NCBI RefSeq assembly: GCF_021864465.1 | Contig: NZ_JAKKUV010000008.1 | Span: forward strand, 14,061-78,060 | Direction: 5' to 3' | Source: Hyphobacterium sp. SN044 | Lineage (GTDB): Bacteria; Pseudomonadota; Alphaproteobacteria; Caulobacterales; Maricaulaceae | DNA: 64,000 bases | Shown here: piece after piece, positions 16,825-26,055 of the stretch | Layout of the letters: every line of letters begins with the position of its first letter | Numbering within the stretch: position 1 is the stretch's first letter | Translations under genes and position numbers: made by a program | The notes under the pieces: model-generated | The model's database searches: none | Told to the model about the DNA's origin: nothing | What the model saw: the letters and a program-made list of their open reading frames with translations, nothing else

Positions 16825-18002
16825 CAAGTCTCTCCCGGTTTGTCCTTTGGCAGTCTGACCACGAAGCGCGCGCCATGTGCGTGGCCGGTATCGAGGCGGA
16901 TCGAGCCACCATGGCCTTCCGCGATCCGGCGGCACAGGGACAGGCCGATTCCCGTGCCCGGCCGCTCCTCGCCATGCAGGCGTTTGAGCATTTCGAATAT
17001 GCGGTCGGCGAATTCGGCCGGCACGCCGATGCCGTTATCCGTGACCGTGATGACGGTTTCGCGACCGTCCCCAAACGCCTCGATGGCGAGTTCGAGGGGT
17101 GTGTCGGACCGGTATTTGACGGCATTGTCGACGAGGTTGGAAAACAGGCGGACCAGAAGATCCCGGTCGCCATAGACCGTGCCTTCGGCCGACACGGTCA
17201 CTTTCGCGGAGACGGCCTCGAGCTCGGCGCGGTTCTCCGCGAGCGCGGCCTCAAGAACCGGCCGGATATCGAGTTCCTCCGGGTCGGGGACCTGGTCGAC
17301 GAGCTGGGAGTATTCCAGAAGGCTGAGCACCATGCCGCGCATGCGGCCGGTGGCGCCATTGATCTGATCGAGCAATTCCCGTCCGTCCTCGTCGAGGGAG
17401 GCGGCAGACTTGCGCGACAGCATTTCGGAGAACATCGCGATGTGGCGCAGCGGCGTCTGCAGGTCGTGCGCGACGGTGGCGGCGTATTCGCGCAGCGTCT
17501 CGTTGGAGCGGGACAATTCGGCGGTGCGCGCCGCAACCCGTGTCTCGAGATTGCGCGCCAGGCTGCCAAGCTCGGCTTCGGCCGCGGTGCGGCGTGCGAT
17601 TTCACCCGTCAGATCCCGGTTGGCCGCTTCCAGCTGCTCCAGCGATGGAATGCGCAGCGCCTTGGGCAGGAGCGGCCAGAGCACGATGGCGGTCGCGACG
17701 GACGCCAGCGCCGTGGCCGCCTTGACCACGCCCTCTGCGATGTAATCCGGGTTCCAGATTACCCAGATCGCGAAGAAATGGGTGGTGCCGCACAGGAGGA
17801 TGAAGGCGGTGAACAGCCAGAGGACCGGCTTGTAGCGGGTTTCCGGCCGCTTCCAGGCGAAGAGGGCGAGAACGACCGGAATGGAGAAGTAGGACAGGGC
17901 GATCAGGCTGTCCGATACCGCGTGGAGCGACAACAGCCACGGCGTCCAGAGGAAGCACATGCCGTGCGGCATGAAGCCCGTCGCCATGACCATGTCCTGC
18001 AT
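16824..18002 (-). CDS. Histidine kinase with ethylene-receptor-like membrane domain
   Basis: A 392-residue kinase. Residues 20-112 form three membrane helices closely resembling the plant ETR1 ethylene-binding domain: [13 protein letters not shown] (Asp31, Tyr38, Ile41, Pro42) and [13 protein letters not shown] (Cys71, His75). These match ETR1 Asp25, Tyr32, Ile35, Pro36, Cys65 and His69 with a constant offset of six and no gap; Cys65 and His69 bind the Cu(I) that holds ethylene. A coiled coil (about 120-170), a HisKA domain with His179 ([13 protein letters not shown]) and a HATPase_c domain ([25 protein letters not shown]) follow. The start at 18002 is chosen from a GGGGGCAG site; an upstream in-frame ATG at 18071 exists. 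Ethylene or copper sensing is inferred. Confidence 0.88.
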   Translation of the reverse strand: MQDMVMATGFMPHGMCFLWTPWLLSLHAVSDSLIALSYFSIPVVLALFAWKRPETRYKPVLWLFTAFILLCGTTHFFAIWVIWNPDYIAEGVVKAATALASVATAIVLWPLLPKALRIPSLEQLEAANRDLTGEIARRTAAEAELGSLARNLETRVAARTAELSRSNETLREYAATVAHDLQTPLRHIAMFSEMLSRKSAASLDEDGRELLDQINGATGRMRGMVLSLLEYSQLVDQVPDPEELDIRPVLEAALAENRAELEAVSAKVTVSAEGTVYGDRDLLVRLFSNLVDNAVKYRSDTPLELAIEAFGDGRETVITVTDNGIGVPAEFADRIFEMLKRLHGEERPGTGIGLSLCRRIAEGHGGSIRLDTGHAHGARFVVRLPKDKPGET

Positions 18003-18166
18003 TCTGCCCCCGCGCCGGATGGTTCGCCTCGTAACCTGCCGGAGGTTGCAGATATTGCGGTTGAAACGCAAGACAGTAATCGGCCCCGCCGGTCGAAATT
18101 CCCGGAGACCTGCAGACCTGCTTGACGGTTTCGGGCGTGGACCGTATGTGTCCGCTCCCTTGGTGC

Positions 18167-18242
<76 letters not shown>

Positions 18243-18519
18243 TGGCTTTTCCCGAAGAATCCGTCGCGTTTGTCCGAGTCGATGTACCGATCGACCGTCG
18301 GCATGGGTTTACCGTACCCGGCATGCGACGACCAAGGTCTTAGAAGTCCGAATTAAATCAGGTATTTATGTAGATATAGGTTGACCAATCGCCCACCCCC
18401 TTTTCATCCGGGTCCGGATAGAATACAGTTTTGTGAAGGTTCGGTGTCACAAACATCTCTGAACCGTCACAAAAGCCGCCGGGGAAGGGCGGCGAAGCTG
18501 TCGGACCCGGGAGGCCGCC

Positions 18520-18852
18520 ATGAAGATTTTTTCGACCCTCACCCTCTCTGCCGCCCTGGCGCTCGGCGCCGCCGCGCCGGCCCTGTCGCAGGACGACCCT
18601 GACACCGAATTCTACTTCGTGGTCGACCGGTCTGACATTTCCGGCGAACGGAGCGCTCAGGAAATCTATGCGGAACTCGTCGCGACGGCCGACGCCTATT
18701 GCGCGCAATTCGGCGATGCCCGCGGCGACTGCACCGAGCAGATGGTGGAACTGGCGATTACCGAGATCGAGGATGTCGAACTTACCGCAATCCACGCCGA
18801 GGTCACGGCGCAGCCGGACGGCGTGATGACGGCGTCCTATTCCGGCAACTAG
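18520..18852 (+). CDS. Small exported protein, UrcA-like
   Basis: A 110-residue protein with signal peptide (STLTLSAALALGAAAPALSQ) and a mature part containing VVDRSDISGERSAQEIYAELVATADAYC and a second Cys in GDCTEQMVELAI. The spacing of a beta strand, a helix ending in AYC, and a later Cys recalls the UrcA family of small secreted proteins common in Caulobacterales and Sphingomonadales. The similarity is loose. A terminator follows within 25 bp, so it is expressed alone. Its 277-bp upstream region is comparatively AT-rich and probably carries the promoter. Confidence 0.6.
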   Translation: MKIFSTLTLSAALALGAAAPALSQDDPDTEFYFVVDRSDISGERSAQEIYAELVATADAYCAQFGDARGDCTEQMVELAITEIEDVELTAIHAEVTAQPDGVMTASYSGN

Positions 18853-18874
18853 CCGTTCCCGATCCTGTCAGACC

Positions 18875-18908
18875 AACGCCGCCCCGGTTTCGACCTGGGC
18901 GGCGTTTT
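18875..18908 (+). terminator. Rho-independent terminator between convergent genes
   Basis: Perfect 10-bp stem (18875-18884 with 18897-18906), 12-nt loop, followed on the plus strand by TTTTC. It separates the UrcA-like gene from the convergent MipA/OmpV gene and may serve both. Confidence 0.8.
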
Positions 18909-18916
18909 CGTTCGGA

Positions 18917-19708
18917 TCAGAAGCGGCGGCCGATGCCGATTCCGGCAAAAACCGGCGTGTCGCTGCCGCGAATCGTCACGATCGGGCTGTCGGCATAATC
19001 GCCCTGCAATTGCGAGACGCCGAGCACGCCGGTGACCGACCAGTTCTCGGAGACCTGGTGGTCGAGGAAGAGGGTCAGACCAATGTCCTGGACCCCGCCG
19101 TCCGCCGCGTAGACCGGCAGGCCGCTCGCCGCAAAACCGGCGGCATCGACCGAGAACAGCTGATCGGCAAAGGAATCCGGCGTGCCACTGACTGACAGAT
19201 TGGCGATGAAAAGCGTCGAGCGCGACAACGGCGTCGCATAGGCCGCAGAGGCCGACCAGAACAGACCGTCATATTCGCCGGTCACGTCGGCACCCGCGCG
19301 GGCGCTGAAATAAACGCGGTCGAATTCGCTTGCCAGGCCTTGTGCCGCGAGCACGCGGACAAATCCGCCCGCCACCACGCCGCCATCGGCCTCGGGGAGG
19401 AGGCGGACGACCGCATCGTCGATGTCATTGTCGCGGCCGCCATACCAACGGGCATAGGCGCCGGCTTCCACCCGGCCGGTGTCGAGGAAGGCCGCCGAAA
19501 GGCCGGGGCCTTCGACCTGAAGCACGACCCCGCCCAGACGGGCCCGGCCCGCACCGAAGGGCAGGATGCGGTATTCGTCCGAGCCGGGGTGATCGGGCGC
19601 GGTGGCTACGCCGAGCGCGACGAAGTTGGGGGCGTCGCCCTCCTGGGCGGACGCAGAAGCGGCGATGGCGATGGCGGCGGCGGATGCGGCGAGCGCGGTT
19701 CTGATCAT
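18917..19708 (-). CDS. MipA/OmpV family outer-membrane protein
   Basis: A 263-residue outer-membrane beta-barrel with signal peptide ending SASAQ. The body shows alternating amphipathic strands (FVALGVATAPDHPGSDEY near the N-terminus, then GVLGVSQLQGDYADSPIV and FAGIGIGRRF at the C-terminus, ending in Phe as OMPs do). The family includes MipA, which scaffolds peptidoglycan enzymes in E. coli, and OmpV-type proteins; the role here is not known. It is convergent with the UrcA-like gene. Confidence 0.85.
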   Translation of the reverse strand: MIRTALAASAAAIAIAASASAQEGDAPNFVALGVATAPDHPGSDEYRILPFGAGRARLGGVVLQVEGPGLSAAFLDTGRVEAGAYARWYGGRDNDIDDAVVRLLPEADGGVVAGGFVRVLAAQGLASEFDRVYFSARAGADVTGEYDGLFWSASAAYATPLSRSTLFIANLSVSGTPDSFADQLFSVDAAGFAASGLPVYAADGGVQDIGLTLFLDHQVSENWSVTGVLGVSQLQGDYADSPIVTIRGSDTPVFAGIGIGRRF

Positions 19709-19819
19709 GAGACCCTCTTGGAAGCCTGGTATGACCCGATTTACGTATTGAATCGGGTTTCGGATCCATCCTGCAGTTTGAAAACCGGAAATTTACCCCG
19801 GTGTGGCAGAATTTCTGCC

Positions 19820-20278
19820 ATGACGATACGCCAGACCCTCTTCGCCGCCCTTGTTCTTGCGCTCGCCGGAACAGCGTCGGCCCATGCTTCGCCGCCGCCG
19901 TCCTCGGGCGATGGCCATGGCGCTCCACCGCAGCAGACACAGCGCGGACGGTCGATCACCTCGTCTCCGGATTTCGTGCCGCTCGCGCCGCTAACGGCCA
20001 CGCTTCAGGCAGACTACCGGCTGCGCGGCATTCTCCAGATCGAGGCGGGGCTCGAAATCCCCGACAGCCGTCTTCGCGCCCGGGCGGAAGAAATGATGCC
20101 AAGGCTGCGCAATGCCTATGTCACGCAACTGTCCATCTATGCCGGCGCGAATTATCGCTATGGCGAGATGCCGGATGCTGAGCGGATTTCCGTGATGCTG
20201 CAGCGCGCCACCGATGAGGTGCTCGGCCAGGAAGGCGCACGGGTGCTCTTGGGCATGGTCGTCATTCACGACCGGTAG
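19820..20278 (+). CDS. Small exported protein, FliL-like pattern
   Basis: A 152-residue protein with signal peptide ending ASAHAS, a Pro/Ser/Gly-rich spacer, and a C-terminal domain with LRGILQIEAGLEIPDSRLRARAEEMMPRLRNAYVTQL. This strand-helix pattern recalls the periplasmic domain of FliL, but there is no membrane anchor and no flagellar gene nearby. The last codons (MVVIHDR) are copied again 92 bp downstream, past a palindromic element. It runs convergent to parB. Confidence 0.55.
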   Translation: MTIRQTLFAALVLALAGTASAHASPPPSSGDGHGAPPQQTQRGRSITSSPDFVPLAPLTATLQADYRLRGILQIEAGLEIPDSRLRARAEEMMPRLRNAYVTQLSIYAGANYRYGEMPDAERISVMLQRATDEVLGQEGARVLLGMVVIHDR

Positions 20279-20366
20279 AATCGGATTCCTGGCCGCATTT
20301 TCGAACCGCGAAACCGGTTCCCGCTTCCGCTGAAAATGCTCTGGGCTTGGTCGTCATTCACGACCG
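20256..20366. repeat. Palindromic repeat element flanked by a 19-bp direct duplication
   Basis: An imperfect hairpin with 8-bp outer arms GCATTTTC (20295-20302) and GAAAATGC (20332-20339) and inner arms GAACCG/CGGTTC resembles palindromic intergenic units widespread in alphaproteobacteria. It is flanked by an exact 19-bp duplication at 20256-20274 and 20348-20366; the match extends upstream to about 30 bp with two differences. The left copy is the 3' end of the preceding gene. The arrangement looks like an insertion that duplicated its target and left the reading frame intact. Confidence 0.65.
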
Positions 20367-20385
20367 CCAGGCCAGCTTCCAACCG

Positions 20386-21273
20386 CTATTTCGAGGACAG
20401 GCGGCGGCAGAGATCGTCGAGCTGTTCCAGCGTGGAATAGGCGATCCGGATTTCCCCGGCTTCCTTTTTCGGCCCCTTGCCATGCCGGATGTCGATGGCG
20501 AGGCCGAGCCGGCCGGCGAGGTCGGCTTCAAGCGCCTGCGTGTCGATATCCTTCTCCGGCGAGGTCGCGCGGCCCTTGCGTTCCGGTGCCTTGCCGGAGG
20601 CGGCATCGCGGGCGAGTTGTTCGGCGGCGCGCACGCTCATGCCCTTTTCCACGATCAGGTCGGCCAAACCGGCAGGATCGGGAGCGGAAGCAATGGCGCG
20701 GGCATGGCCCGACGACAGGCGCCCGGTCTCGAGATGATCGAGCACGCTTTCAGGCAGCGCCAGCAGGCGCAGCGCATTGGCGACATGGCTGCGGCTTTTC
20801 GAGACCGCGCGGGCAATCTCCTCCTGGGTGTGGCCGAAGCGTTCGGTCAGCTGTTTGAAGGCGCGGGCCTCTTCCACCGGGTTGAGGTCGGCGCGCTGGA
20901 CATTCTCGACGATGGCAATCTCGATCGCCTCGCGGTCGGAGAGATCGCGGATGATGACCGGGATGTCGTGGACGCGCGCCCGCTGCGCCGCGCGCCAGCG
21001 GCGTTCGCCGGCGACGATCTCATAGCCCTGGCCATCGGGAGCGGGACGCACGAGTAGCGGCTGAAGAACGCCCTTCTCGGCGATGGATTCGGCGAGCGAG
21101 GCGAGGTCGGCTTCCTCGAAGCGGCGGCGCGGCTGGTCCGGATTGGCGCGGATATGGTCGATCGGGACCGTCTTGACGCCCGGTCCGTCATTCGTCGTTC
21201 CGGCGGCCGTCTCGGTTTCGCTGAGCAGGGCAGACAGGCCGCGGCCCAGGCCGCGCGTGCGTTCGGCGCTCAT
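20386..21273 (-). CDS. parB: Chromosome partitioning protein ParB
   Basis: A 295-residue ParB. The N-terminal CTPase part holds IRANPDQPRRRFEE, the C motif GERRWRAAQRA and ENVQRADLNPVEEA; the helix-turn-helix that reads parS follows in SKSRSHVANALRLLALP; the C-terminal dimerisation domain ends the protein. ParB loads on parS, spreads as a CTP-dependent clamp, and with ParA moves the origin region to the pole. The start overlaps the parA stop by 4 nt. Three parS-like palindromes lie within 11 kb upstream. Confidence 0.97.
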   Translation of the reverse strand: MSAERTRGLGRGLSALLSETETAAGTTNDGPGVKTVPIDHIRANPDQPRRRFEEADLASLAESIAEKGVLQPLLVRPAPDGQGYEIVAGERRWRAAQRARVHDIPVIIRDLSDREAIEIAIVENVQRADLNPVEEARAFKQLTERFGHTQEEIARAVSKSRSHVANALRLLALPESVLDHLETGRLSSGHARAIASAPDPAGLADLIVEKGMSVRAAEQLARDAASGKAPERKGRATSPEKDIDTQALEADLAGRLGLAIDIRHGKGPKKEAGEIRIAYSTLEQLDDLCRRLSSK

Positions 21274-22112
21274 GCCAATTCCTTATTTCTTTCAGCGGCT
21301 TGGCGGCGTTCTTGCCGCAGAATTTCCTTGGCGAGCGCGATATAGGCCTGGCTGCCGGCGCAAGTGAGATCGTAGAGCAGGACGGGCTTGCCGAAGGACG
21401 GGGCCTCACTGACGCGGACGTTTCGCGGGATCAGCGTTTCATAGACCTTGTCGCCGAAATGCTCGCGCACATCACTGGCGACCTGGTCGGACAGATTGTT
21501 GCGCCGGTCATACATGGTCAGCACGACGCCCTGCAGCGACAGGGCGGTGTTCAGATTGGACCGGACCAGGTCGATCGTCCGCATCAGCTGGCTGAGGCCT
21601 TCGAGCGCGAAAAACTCGCACTGCAAGGGCACCAGCACGGAGTCAGATGCTGTCAGGGCGTTGACCGTGAGCAGGTTCAGCGAGGGCGGACAATCGATCA
21701 GGACATAGTCGATCCGCTTGCCTTCGTCGGCAAGGCGATCGCGGAAACGTTCGATCGCATGGCGCAGCCGGTAGGAGCGGCGCGGGGCATTGGCGAGTTC
21801 CAGTTCCGCACCCGACAGGTCAGGGTCCGACGGGGCCAGCGACAGGCCCGGGATCGTCGTCCCGGTCAGCGCCTCGATCAGCGGGCGCTCGCCGACGAGC
21901 ACGTCATAGGTGGTCGAGACCCGTTGCGCCGGCGGGACGCCCAGGCCCGTCGAGGCATTGCCCTGCGGATCGAGATCCAGCAGCACGACTTTCTGACCGA
22001 TCGCGGCGAGGGCGGTTCCGAGATTGATGGCCGTCGTGGTCTTGCCCACGCCGCCTTTCTGGTTGGCGACGGCGATGACTTTCGGAGACGGTTTCCGCGA
22101 TGTGTCAGACAT
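21270..22112 (-). CDS. parA: Chromosome partitioning ATPase ParA
   Basis: A 280-residue ParA: deviant Walker A KGGVGKTTTAIN with the signature Lys, Walker A' LLDLDPQGNAST, and Walker B YVLIDCPPSLNLLT. The C-terminal string FGKPVLLYDLTCAGSQAYIALAKEI is typical of chromosomal ParA/Soj. It forms a nucleoid-bound ATP gradient that pulls ParB-parS. The start at 22112 lies inside the end of rsmG with an 8-nt overlap; the frame continues further upstream inside rsmG but without family sequence. Confidence 0.97.
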   Translation of the reverse strand: MSDTSRKPSPKVIAVANQKGGVGKTTTAINLGTALAAIGQKVVLLDLDPQGNASTGLGVPPAQRVSTTYDVLVGERPLIEALTGTTIPGLSLAPSDPDLSGAELELANAPRRSYRLRHAIERFRDRLADEGKRIDYVLIDCPPSLNLLTVNALTASDSVLVPLQCEFFALEGLSQLMRTIDLVRSNLNTALSLQGVVLTMYDRRNNLSDQVASDVREHFGDKVYETLIPRNVRVSEAPSFGKPVLLYDLTCAGSQAYIALAKEILRQERRQAAERNKELA

Positions 22113-22725
22113 GGGCCAGCTCCGTGATCTCGATGATCGTTCCGCCACCCCCGGTCAGACTGTCATGCAACCGGGTATGGAACCGCCACGCCTTGCGCGC
22201 CTCGGCGATCTCATCCTGATGCTTCGACCCTTTGAGGAACAGTCCCTTTCCGCCGTTTTTCAACAGCGGATGCGCATAAGACAGGAGTTTCGGCAGCGCC
22301 GCCATCGCCCGGGCTGTCACGACGTCGAAACCGGGCCCCTTGTCCAGCGCCTCCGCCCGCACCGGAGCGACACGCGCCGGAGCGCCGGTGGCCTCGGCGA
22401 CCTGTTTCAGGAAAGCGGCCTTCTTGCCGATCGATTCGACCAGAACCACTTCGCCGCTTCCCGCCTCCTGCATGGCAAAGGCGACGGCGAGCCCCGGAAA
22501 CCCGGCACCGGATCCCAGATCGGCCCAGCGGCCCTCGGCGGGGAGGACCTGCGTCACCTGCCAGGAATCCAGCGCATGCCGGTGCCAGAAGTCGTCGAGC
22601 GTCGCGCGGCCGACGAGATTGGTGTGGGCGCTCCACTCCACCAGCAGCTGGCGCCAGGTCTCGTAGCGATCGAGTGTTTCACGTGAAACACCGGTGCGCT
22701 CGGCGAAGTCTTCGCGCGTCATCAT
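22105..22725 (-). CDS. rsmG: 16S rRNA (guanine527-N7) methyltransferase
   Basis: A 206-residue RsmG (GidB). The SAM site is DLGSGAGFPGLAVAFA, preceded by NLVGRATLDDFWHRHALDSWQV, a strong family signature. It methylates G527 of 16S rRNA; its loss gives low-level streptomycin resistance in other bacteria. The N-terminal codons for TGVSRETLDR contain a parS palindrome, as is known for rsmG in many bacteria. It is 4 bp from mnmG and overlaps parA by 8 nt, in the conserved mnmG-rsmG-parA-parB operon. Confidence 0.96.
   Translation of the reverse strand: MMTREDFAERTGVSRETLDRYETWRQLLVEWSAHTNLVGRATLDDFWHRHALDSWQVTQVLPAEGRWADLGSGAGFPGLAVAFAMQEAGSGEVVLVESIGKKAAFLKQVAEATGAPARVAPVRAEALDKGPGFDVVTARAMAALPKLLSYAHPLLKNGGKGLFLKGSKHQDEIAEARKAWRFHTRLHDSLTGGGGTIIEITELAHV
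22675..22690. other. parS centromere site inside rsmG
   Basis: An exact 16-bp match to the conserved parS sequence TGTTTCACGTGAAACA, a perfect palindrome bound by ParB. It lies in the rsmG coding region 1.4 kb upstream of the parB start and about 10.8 kb from the putative origin. The codons it occupies read VSRET. Confidence 0.95.
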
Positions 22726-22729
22726 GCGC

Positions 22730-24610
22730 TCAACCTGCCTTGCGCTTGGCTGATTTGAGATAAGCGAGCAGGGCGGTCAAAGCGCCCGGCGTCACACCTT
22801 CGATGCGGCTGGCCGCGCCGAGCGTAGGCGGACGGGCGGCGATCAACTTCTCCCGCACCTCGTTCGACAGGCCTCCGACCGCGGCATAGTCGAGATCGGC
22901 GGGCAGGCGGATCCCCTCGTCGCGGTGGAAGGCGAGAATGTCGGCTTCCTGCCGGTCGAGATATCCGGAATAGAGCGCTTCGATCGCGATCTGCTCCCTG
23001 ACATCCGGAGTCACCGCGGAGAGTTCCTCGGGCCAGACCCGCTCGATATCGGCCCATTCGATCCCGGGATAGGAGAGCAGGTCCATCATGGACCGCCGCC
23101 GGCCATCGGCATTGACCTTGATGCCGTGCTTCAGGGCCTCAGGCGGAGTCAGGGTGAGTCTGGATGCCAGTTCACGCATGGAGTCCAGATGAGTCATCTT
23201 GCCAGTAAAGGCGTCCGAACGCCGCGATCCGCACGCACCCAGCGAGATGGCGAGAGGAGTCAGACGCTGGTCGGCATTGTCTGCCCGCAGGGTGAGCCGG
23301 TATTCGGCGCGGCTGGTGAACATGCGATAGGGCTCACTGACACCTCGAGTCACGAGATCATCGATGAGAACGCCGATATAGCCTTCCGACCGGCTGACCG
23401 TGACCGGATCGGTCCGGCCACCGGCGCCAAGCGCGGCGTTGAGCCCGGCCATTAGGCCCTGGGCGGCCGCCTCCTCATAGCCGGTGGTGCCGTTGATCTG
23501 CCCGGCGAGCCACAGGCCCGGCACGGCGCGGACCTCCAATCCCGGCGTCAGTTCGCGCGGATCGACATAATCGTATTCGATCGCATAGCCGTAGCGGACC
23601 ACTTCGACCTTTTCGAGCCCGGCCATGGTGCGCAGGAAGGCGTCCTGGACCTCGGCGGGCAGGGAGGTGGAAATGCCGTTCGGGTAGACGACCGGATCGT
23701 CGAGCCCCTCCGGTTCCAGGAAGACCTGGTGCGCCGTCTTGTCCGCGAAGCGGTGGATCTTGTCCTCGATCGACGGGCAATAACGCGGACCCCGGCCGGA
23801 AATCGCGCCGCCATAGACAGCGGAACGGTGGATGTTCTCGGCAATGATGGCGTGAGTACGCGCATTCGTGTGCGTGATGCCGCAGGCGATCTGCGGCACG
23901 GTGATCTTCTCCGTCAGGAAGGAAAAGGGGTAGGGCGTGTCATCGGCCGGTTGGCTGTCGAGGCCGGACCAGTCGATCGTGCGCCCATCGAGCCGCGCCG
24001 GCGTGCCGGTCTTCAGCCGGCCCATCTTCAGACCCAGCGCGTAGAGCCGGTCGGACAGGCCGATCGCCGGGGCTTCGCCGACCCGCCCCGCCGGGATGCG
24101 TTCCTCACCGCGATGGATCATGCCCTTCAGGAAGGTGCCGGTGGTCAGGACCACGGAAGCGCAGCGCCATTCGCGGCCATCGCCGGACGTGACACCCGTC
24201 ACGCGGCCGGTCGTGTCGAGAACCAGATCCTCGACCGCGGCCTCCTCGATGGTGAGATTATCCGTGGAAGCGAGCTCGGCCTGCATCGCCTCGCGATAGA
24301 GTTTGCGGTCGCTCTGGGTGCGCGGGCCGCGCACTGCCGGGCCCTTGGAGCGGTTCAGCAGACGGAACTGGATGCCGGATGTATCGGCGATCCGGCCCAT
24401 GATGCCGTCCATGGCATCGATCTCGCGCACGAGATGGCCCTTGCCCAGGCCGCCGATGGCCGGATTGCAGGACATCTCACCGATCGTCGCCGCCTTGTGG
24501 GTCAGAAGGAGGGTGCGCGCACCGGCGCGCGCCGACGCCGCGGCGGCTTCACAGCCGGCGTGTCCGCCTCCGATCACGATGACATCCCACAGGGACGATG
24601 TCTGGGTCAT
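22730..24610 (-). CDS. mnmG: tRNA uridine-5-carboxymethylaminomethyl modification enzyme MnmG
   Basis: A 626-residue FAD enzyme (GidA). The dinucleotide motif [19 protein letters not shown] is near the N-terminus; [39 protein letters not shown] and [21 protein letters not shown] are hallmark strings. With MnmE it makes cmnm5U at the wobble position of certain tRNAs. Length is normal. It begins the mnmG-rsmG-parA-parB unit, with mnmE upstream across a parS-containing gap. Confidence 0.97.
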   Translation of the reverse strand: MTQTSSLWDVIVIGGGHAGCEAAAASARAGARTLLLTHKAATIGEMSCNPAIGGLGKGHLVREIDAMDGIMGRIADTSGIQFRLLNRSKGPAVRGPRTQSDRKLYREAMQAELASTDNLTIEEAAVEDLVLDTTGRVTGVTSGDGREWRCASVVLTTGTFLKGMIHRGEERIPAGRVGEAPAIGLSDRLYALGLKMGRLKTGTPARLDGRTIDWSGLDSQPADDTPYPFSFLTEKITVPQIACGITHTNARTHAIIAENIHRSAVYGGAISGRGPRYCPSIEDKIHRFADKTAHQVFLEPEGLDDPVVYPNGISTSLPAEVQDAFLRTMAGLEKVEVVRYGYAIEYDYVDPRELTPGLEVRAVPGLWLAGQINGTTGYEEAAAQGLMAGLNAALGAGGRTDPVTVSRSEGYIGVLIDDLVTRGVSEPYRMFTSRAEYRLTLRADNADQRLTPLAISLGACGSRRSDAFTGKMTHLDSMRELASRLTLTPPEALKHGIKVNADGRRRSMMDLLSYPGIEWADIERVWPEELSAVTPDVREQIAIEALYSGYLDRQEADILAFHRDEGIRLPADLDYAAVGGLSNEVREKLIAARPPTLGAASRIEGVTPGALTALLAYLKSAKRKAG

Positions 24611-24701
24611 GGCACGGGCCTCGTCCGCCCCGGGATTGGCATCAACCGGGCGGGAGGCGGTGCATAAGGGTTTCGCGCGCGCGAGTCGAGGCCCGCTTCG
24701 C

Positions 24702-24725
24702 GTGATGTTTCACGTGAAACATCAC
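24702..24725. other. parS centromere site between mnmE and mnmG, extended palindrome
   Basis: The 16-bp parS core lies at 24706-24721, and the palindrome extends perfectly to 24 bp (24702-24725). It overlaps the mnmE stop codon at 24722-24724. It is the longest of the three parS sites here and lies 9 kb from the putative origin, so it is a good candidate for the main ParB loading site. Confidence 0.96.
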
Positions 24726-26041
24726 TTGCCGATGCAGAACTGGCTGAAGACGCGGTCGAGCACATCCTCGACATCGATCCGCCCGGTGAGGCTTTCCATC
24801 GCCCTTATGGCGAGACGCACGTCCTCCCCGGCCAGCTCCGGAGCCCGGGACAGCATGGACCGACCACGCGCCAGAGCCTCGCGGCCCTCCGTGACGGCGC
24901 GGCGGTGGCGGGCGCGGGACAGGGCCGGGGCTTCTCGGGCCGACAGCAACGACCGCACCGTATCCTCGAGCCAGGCCTCGGCCTGATCGAGCCCCGCGCC
25001 GGACCTGGCCGAGACGGCAATGGACCGGCAGGGAAGAGTCAGGGCTTCCGCCTGCGCCAGGTCGGACTTGTTCAGAACGGCCAGATCCGCGCTTCGCAAC
25101 GGGAGCGGTGATTCCTGATTCCTGCTGACATCCGTCGAATCGATAACCCCGATACGGATATCCGCCTCTTCGGCACGGGCGAGCGCCCTCCTGATTCCTT
25201 CTGACTCCACGATCTCCGCCGTCTCGCGCAAACCCGCCGTGTCAGCGAGAGTCACGGAGAAGCCGGCGATGACCAGCCGCACCTCGACGATGTCGCGCGT
25301 CGTCCCGGGAATGTCGGTGACGATCGCCGCCTCGCGCCGGGCGAGCCGGTTCAGCAGGGAGGACTTGCCGGCATTCGGCGCGCCGATGATGGCAATGGAC
25401 AGGCCTTCGCGGACCCGTTCGCCGCGATGGGCGTCATCGAGATGGGCGTCCATTTCCGCGATCAGATCGTCAATCGGTGGACCGGCGGTGGCGGCGAGGG
25501 CGTCCGGCACGTCCTCCTCGTCCGGGAAATCGATCTCGCCCTCGATCGCCGCGAGAATGGAGATCAGCCGTTCGCGCCAGGCCTCGTAGAGCTGCTTCAG
25601 CGCGCCGGACATCTGCGCGAGCGCCTGCAGGCGCTGACCTTCGGTCTCGGCGTCGATCAGGTCGGCGAGGCCTTCGGCCTCGGTCAGATCCATCTTGCCG
25701 TGTTCGAAGGCGCGGCGGGTGAATTCGCCCGGTTCGGCCGGGCGGCCGCCCAGCGCGGTGAAGGCCGCGATCATCGCCTCGATGATGGCCGGTCCGCCAT
25801 GGACATGGAATTCGGCCACATCCTCGCCCGTGAAGCTGCCCGGACCCGGGAACCAGAGCACCAGCGCCCGGTCGATCAGCCCGCCGTCATGGCGGAGGCT
25901 ACGCAAGGCCGCATCGCGCGGGTCCGGCCGCGCCCCTGCCAGCGCGTCCACCATCGGTCCGGCCTGCGAACCGCTGACACGCAGCACAGCCACGCCGGAC
26001 CGCCCCGGCGGGGTCGAAAGAGCGAAAATGGTTTCAGTCAC
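24722..26041 (-). CDS. mnmE: tRNA modification GTPase MnmE
   Basis: A 439-residue MnmE (TrmE). N-terminal folate-binding domain (TIFALSTPPGRSGVAVLRVSG), helical domain, and inserted G domain with GAPNAGKSSLLNRL, DIPGTTRD, DTAGLRE and NKSDL; the protein ends in CIGK, where the Cys is the conserved C-terminal residue. It partners MnmG in wobble uridine modification. The stop codon is part of a parS palindrome. It is 14 bp from the stop of nothing else on this strand: the DUF6489 gene precedes it and probably shares its transcript. Confidence 0.96.
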   Translation of the reverse strand: MTETIFALSTPPGRSGVAVLRVSGSQAGPMVDALAGARPDPRDAALRSLRHDGGLIDRALVLWFPGPGSFTGEDVAEFHVHGGPAIIEAMIAAFTALGGRPAEPGEFTRRAFEHGKMDLTEAEGLADLIDAETEGQRLQALAQMSGALKQLYEAWRERLISILAAIEGEIDFPDEEDVPDALAATAGPPIDDLIAEMDAHLDDAHRGERVREGLSIAIIGAPNAGKSSLLNRLARREAAIVTDIPGTTRDIVEVRLVIAGFSVTLADTAGLRETAEIVESEGIRRALARAEEADIRIGVIDSTDVSRNQESPLPLRSADLAVLNKSDLAQAEALTLPCRSIAVSARSGAGLDQAEAWLEDTVRSLLSAREAPALSRARHRRAVTEGREALARGRSMLSRAPELAGEDVRLAIRAMESLTGRIDVEDVLDRVFSQFCIGK

Positions 26042-26055
26042 AACGACTTAACGAA

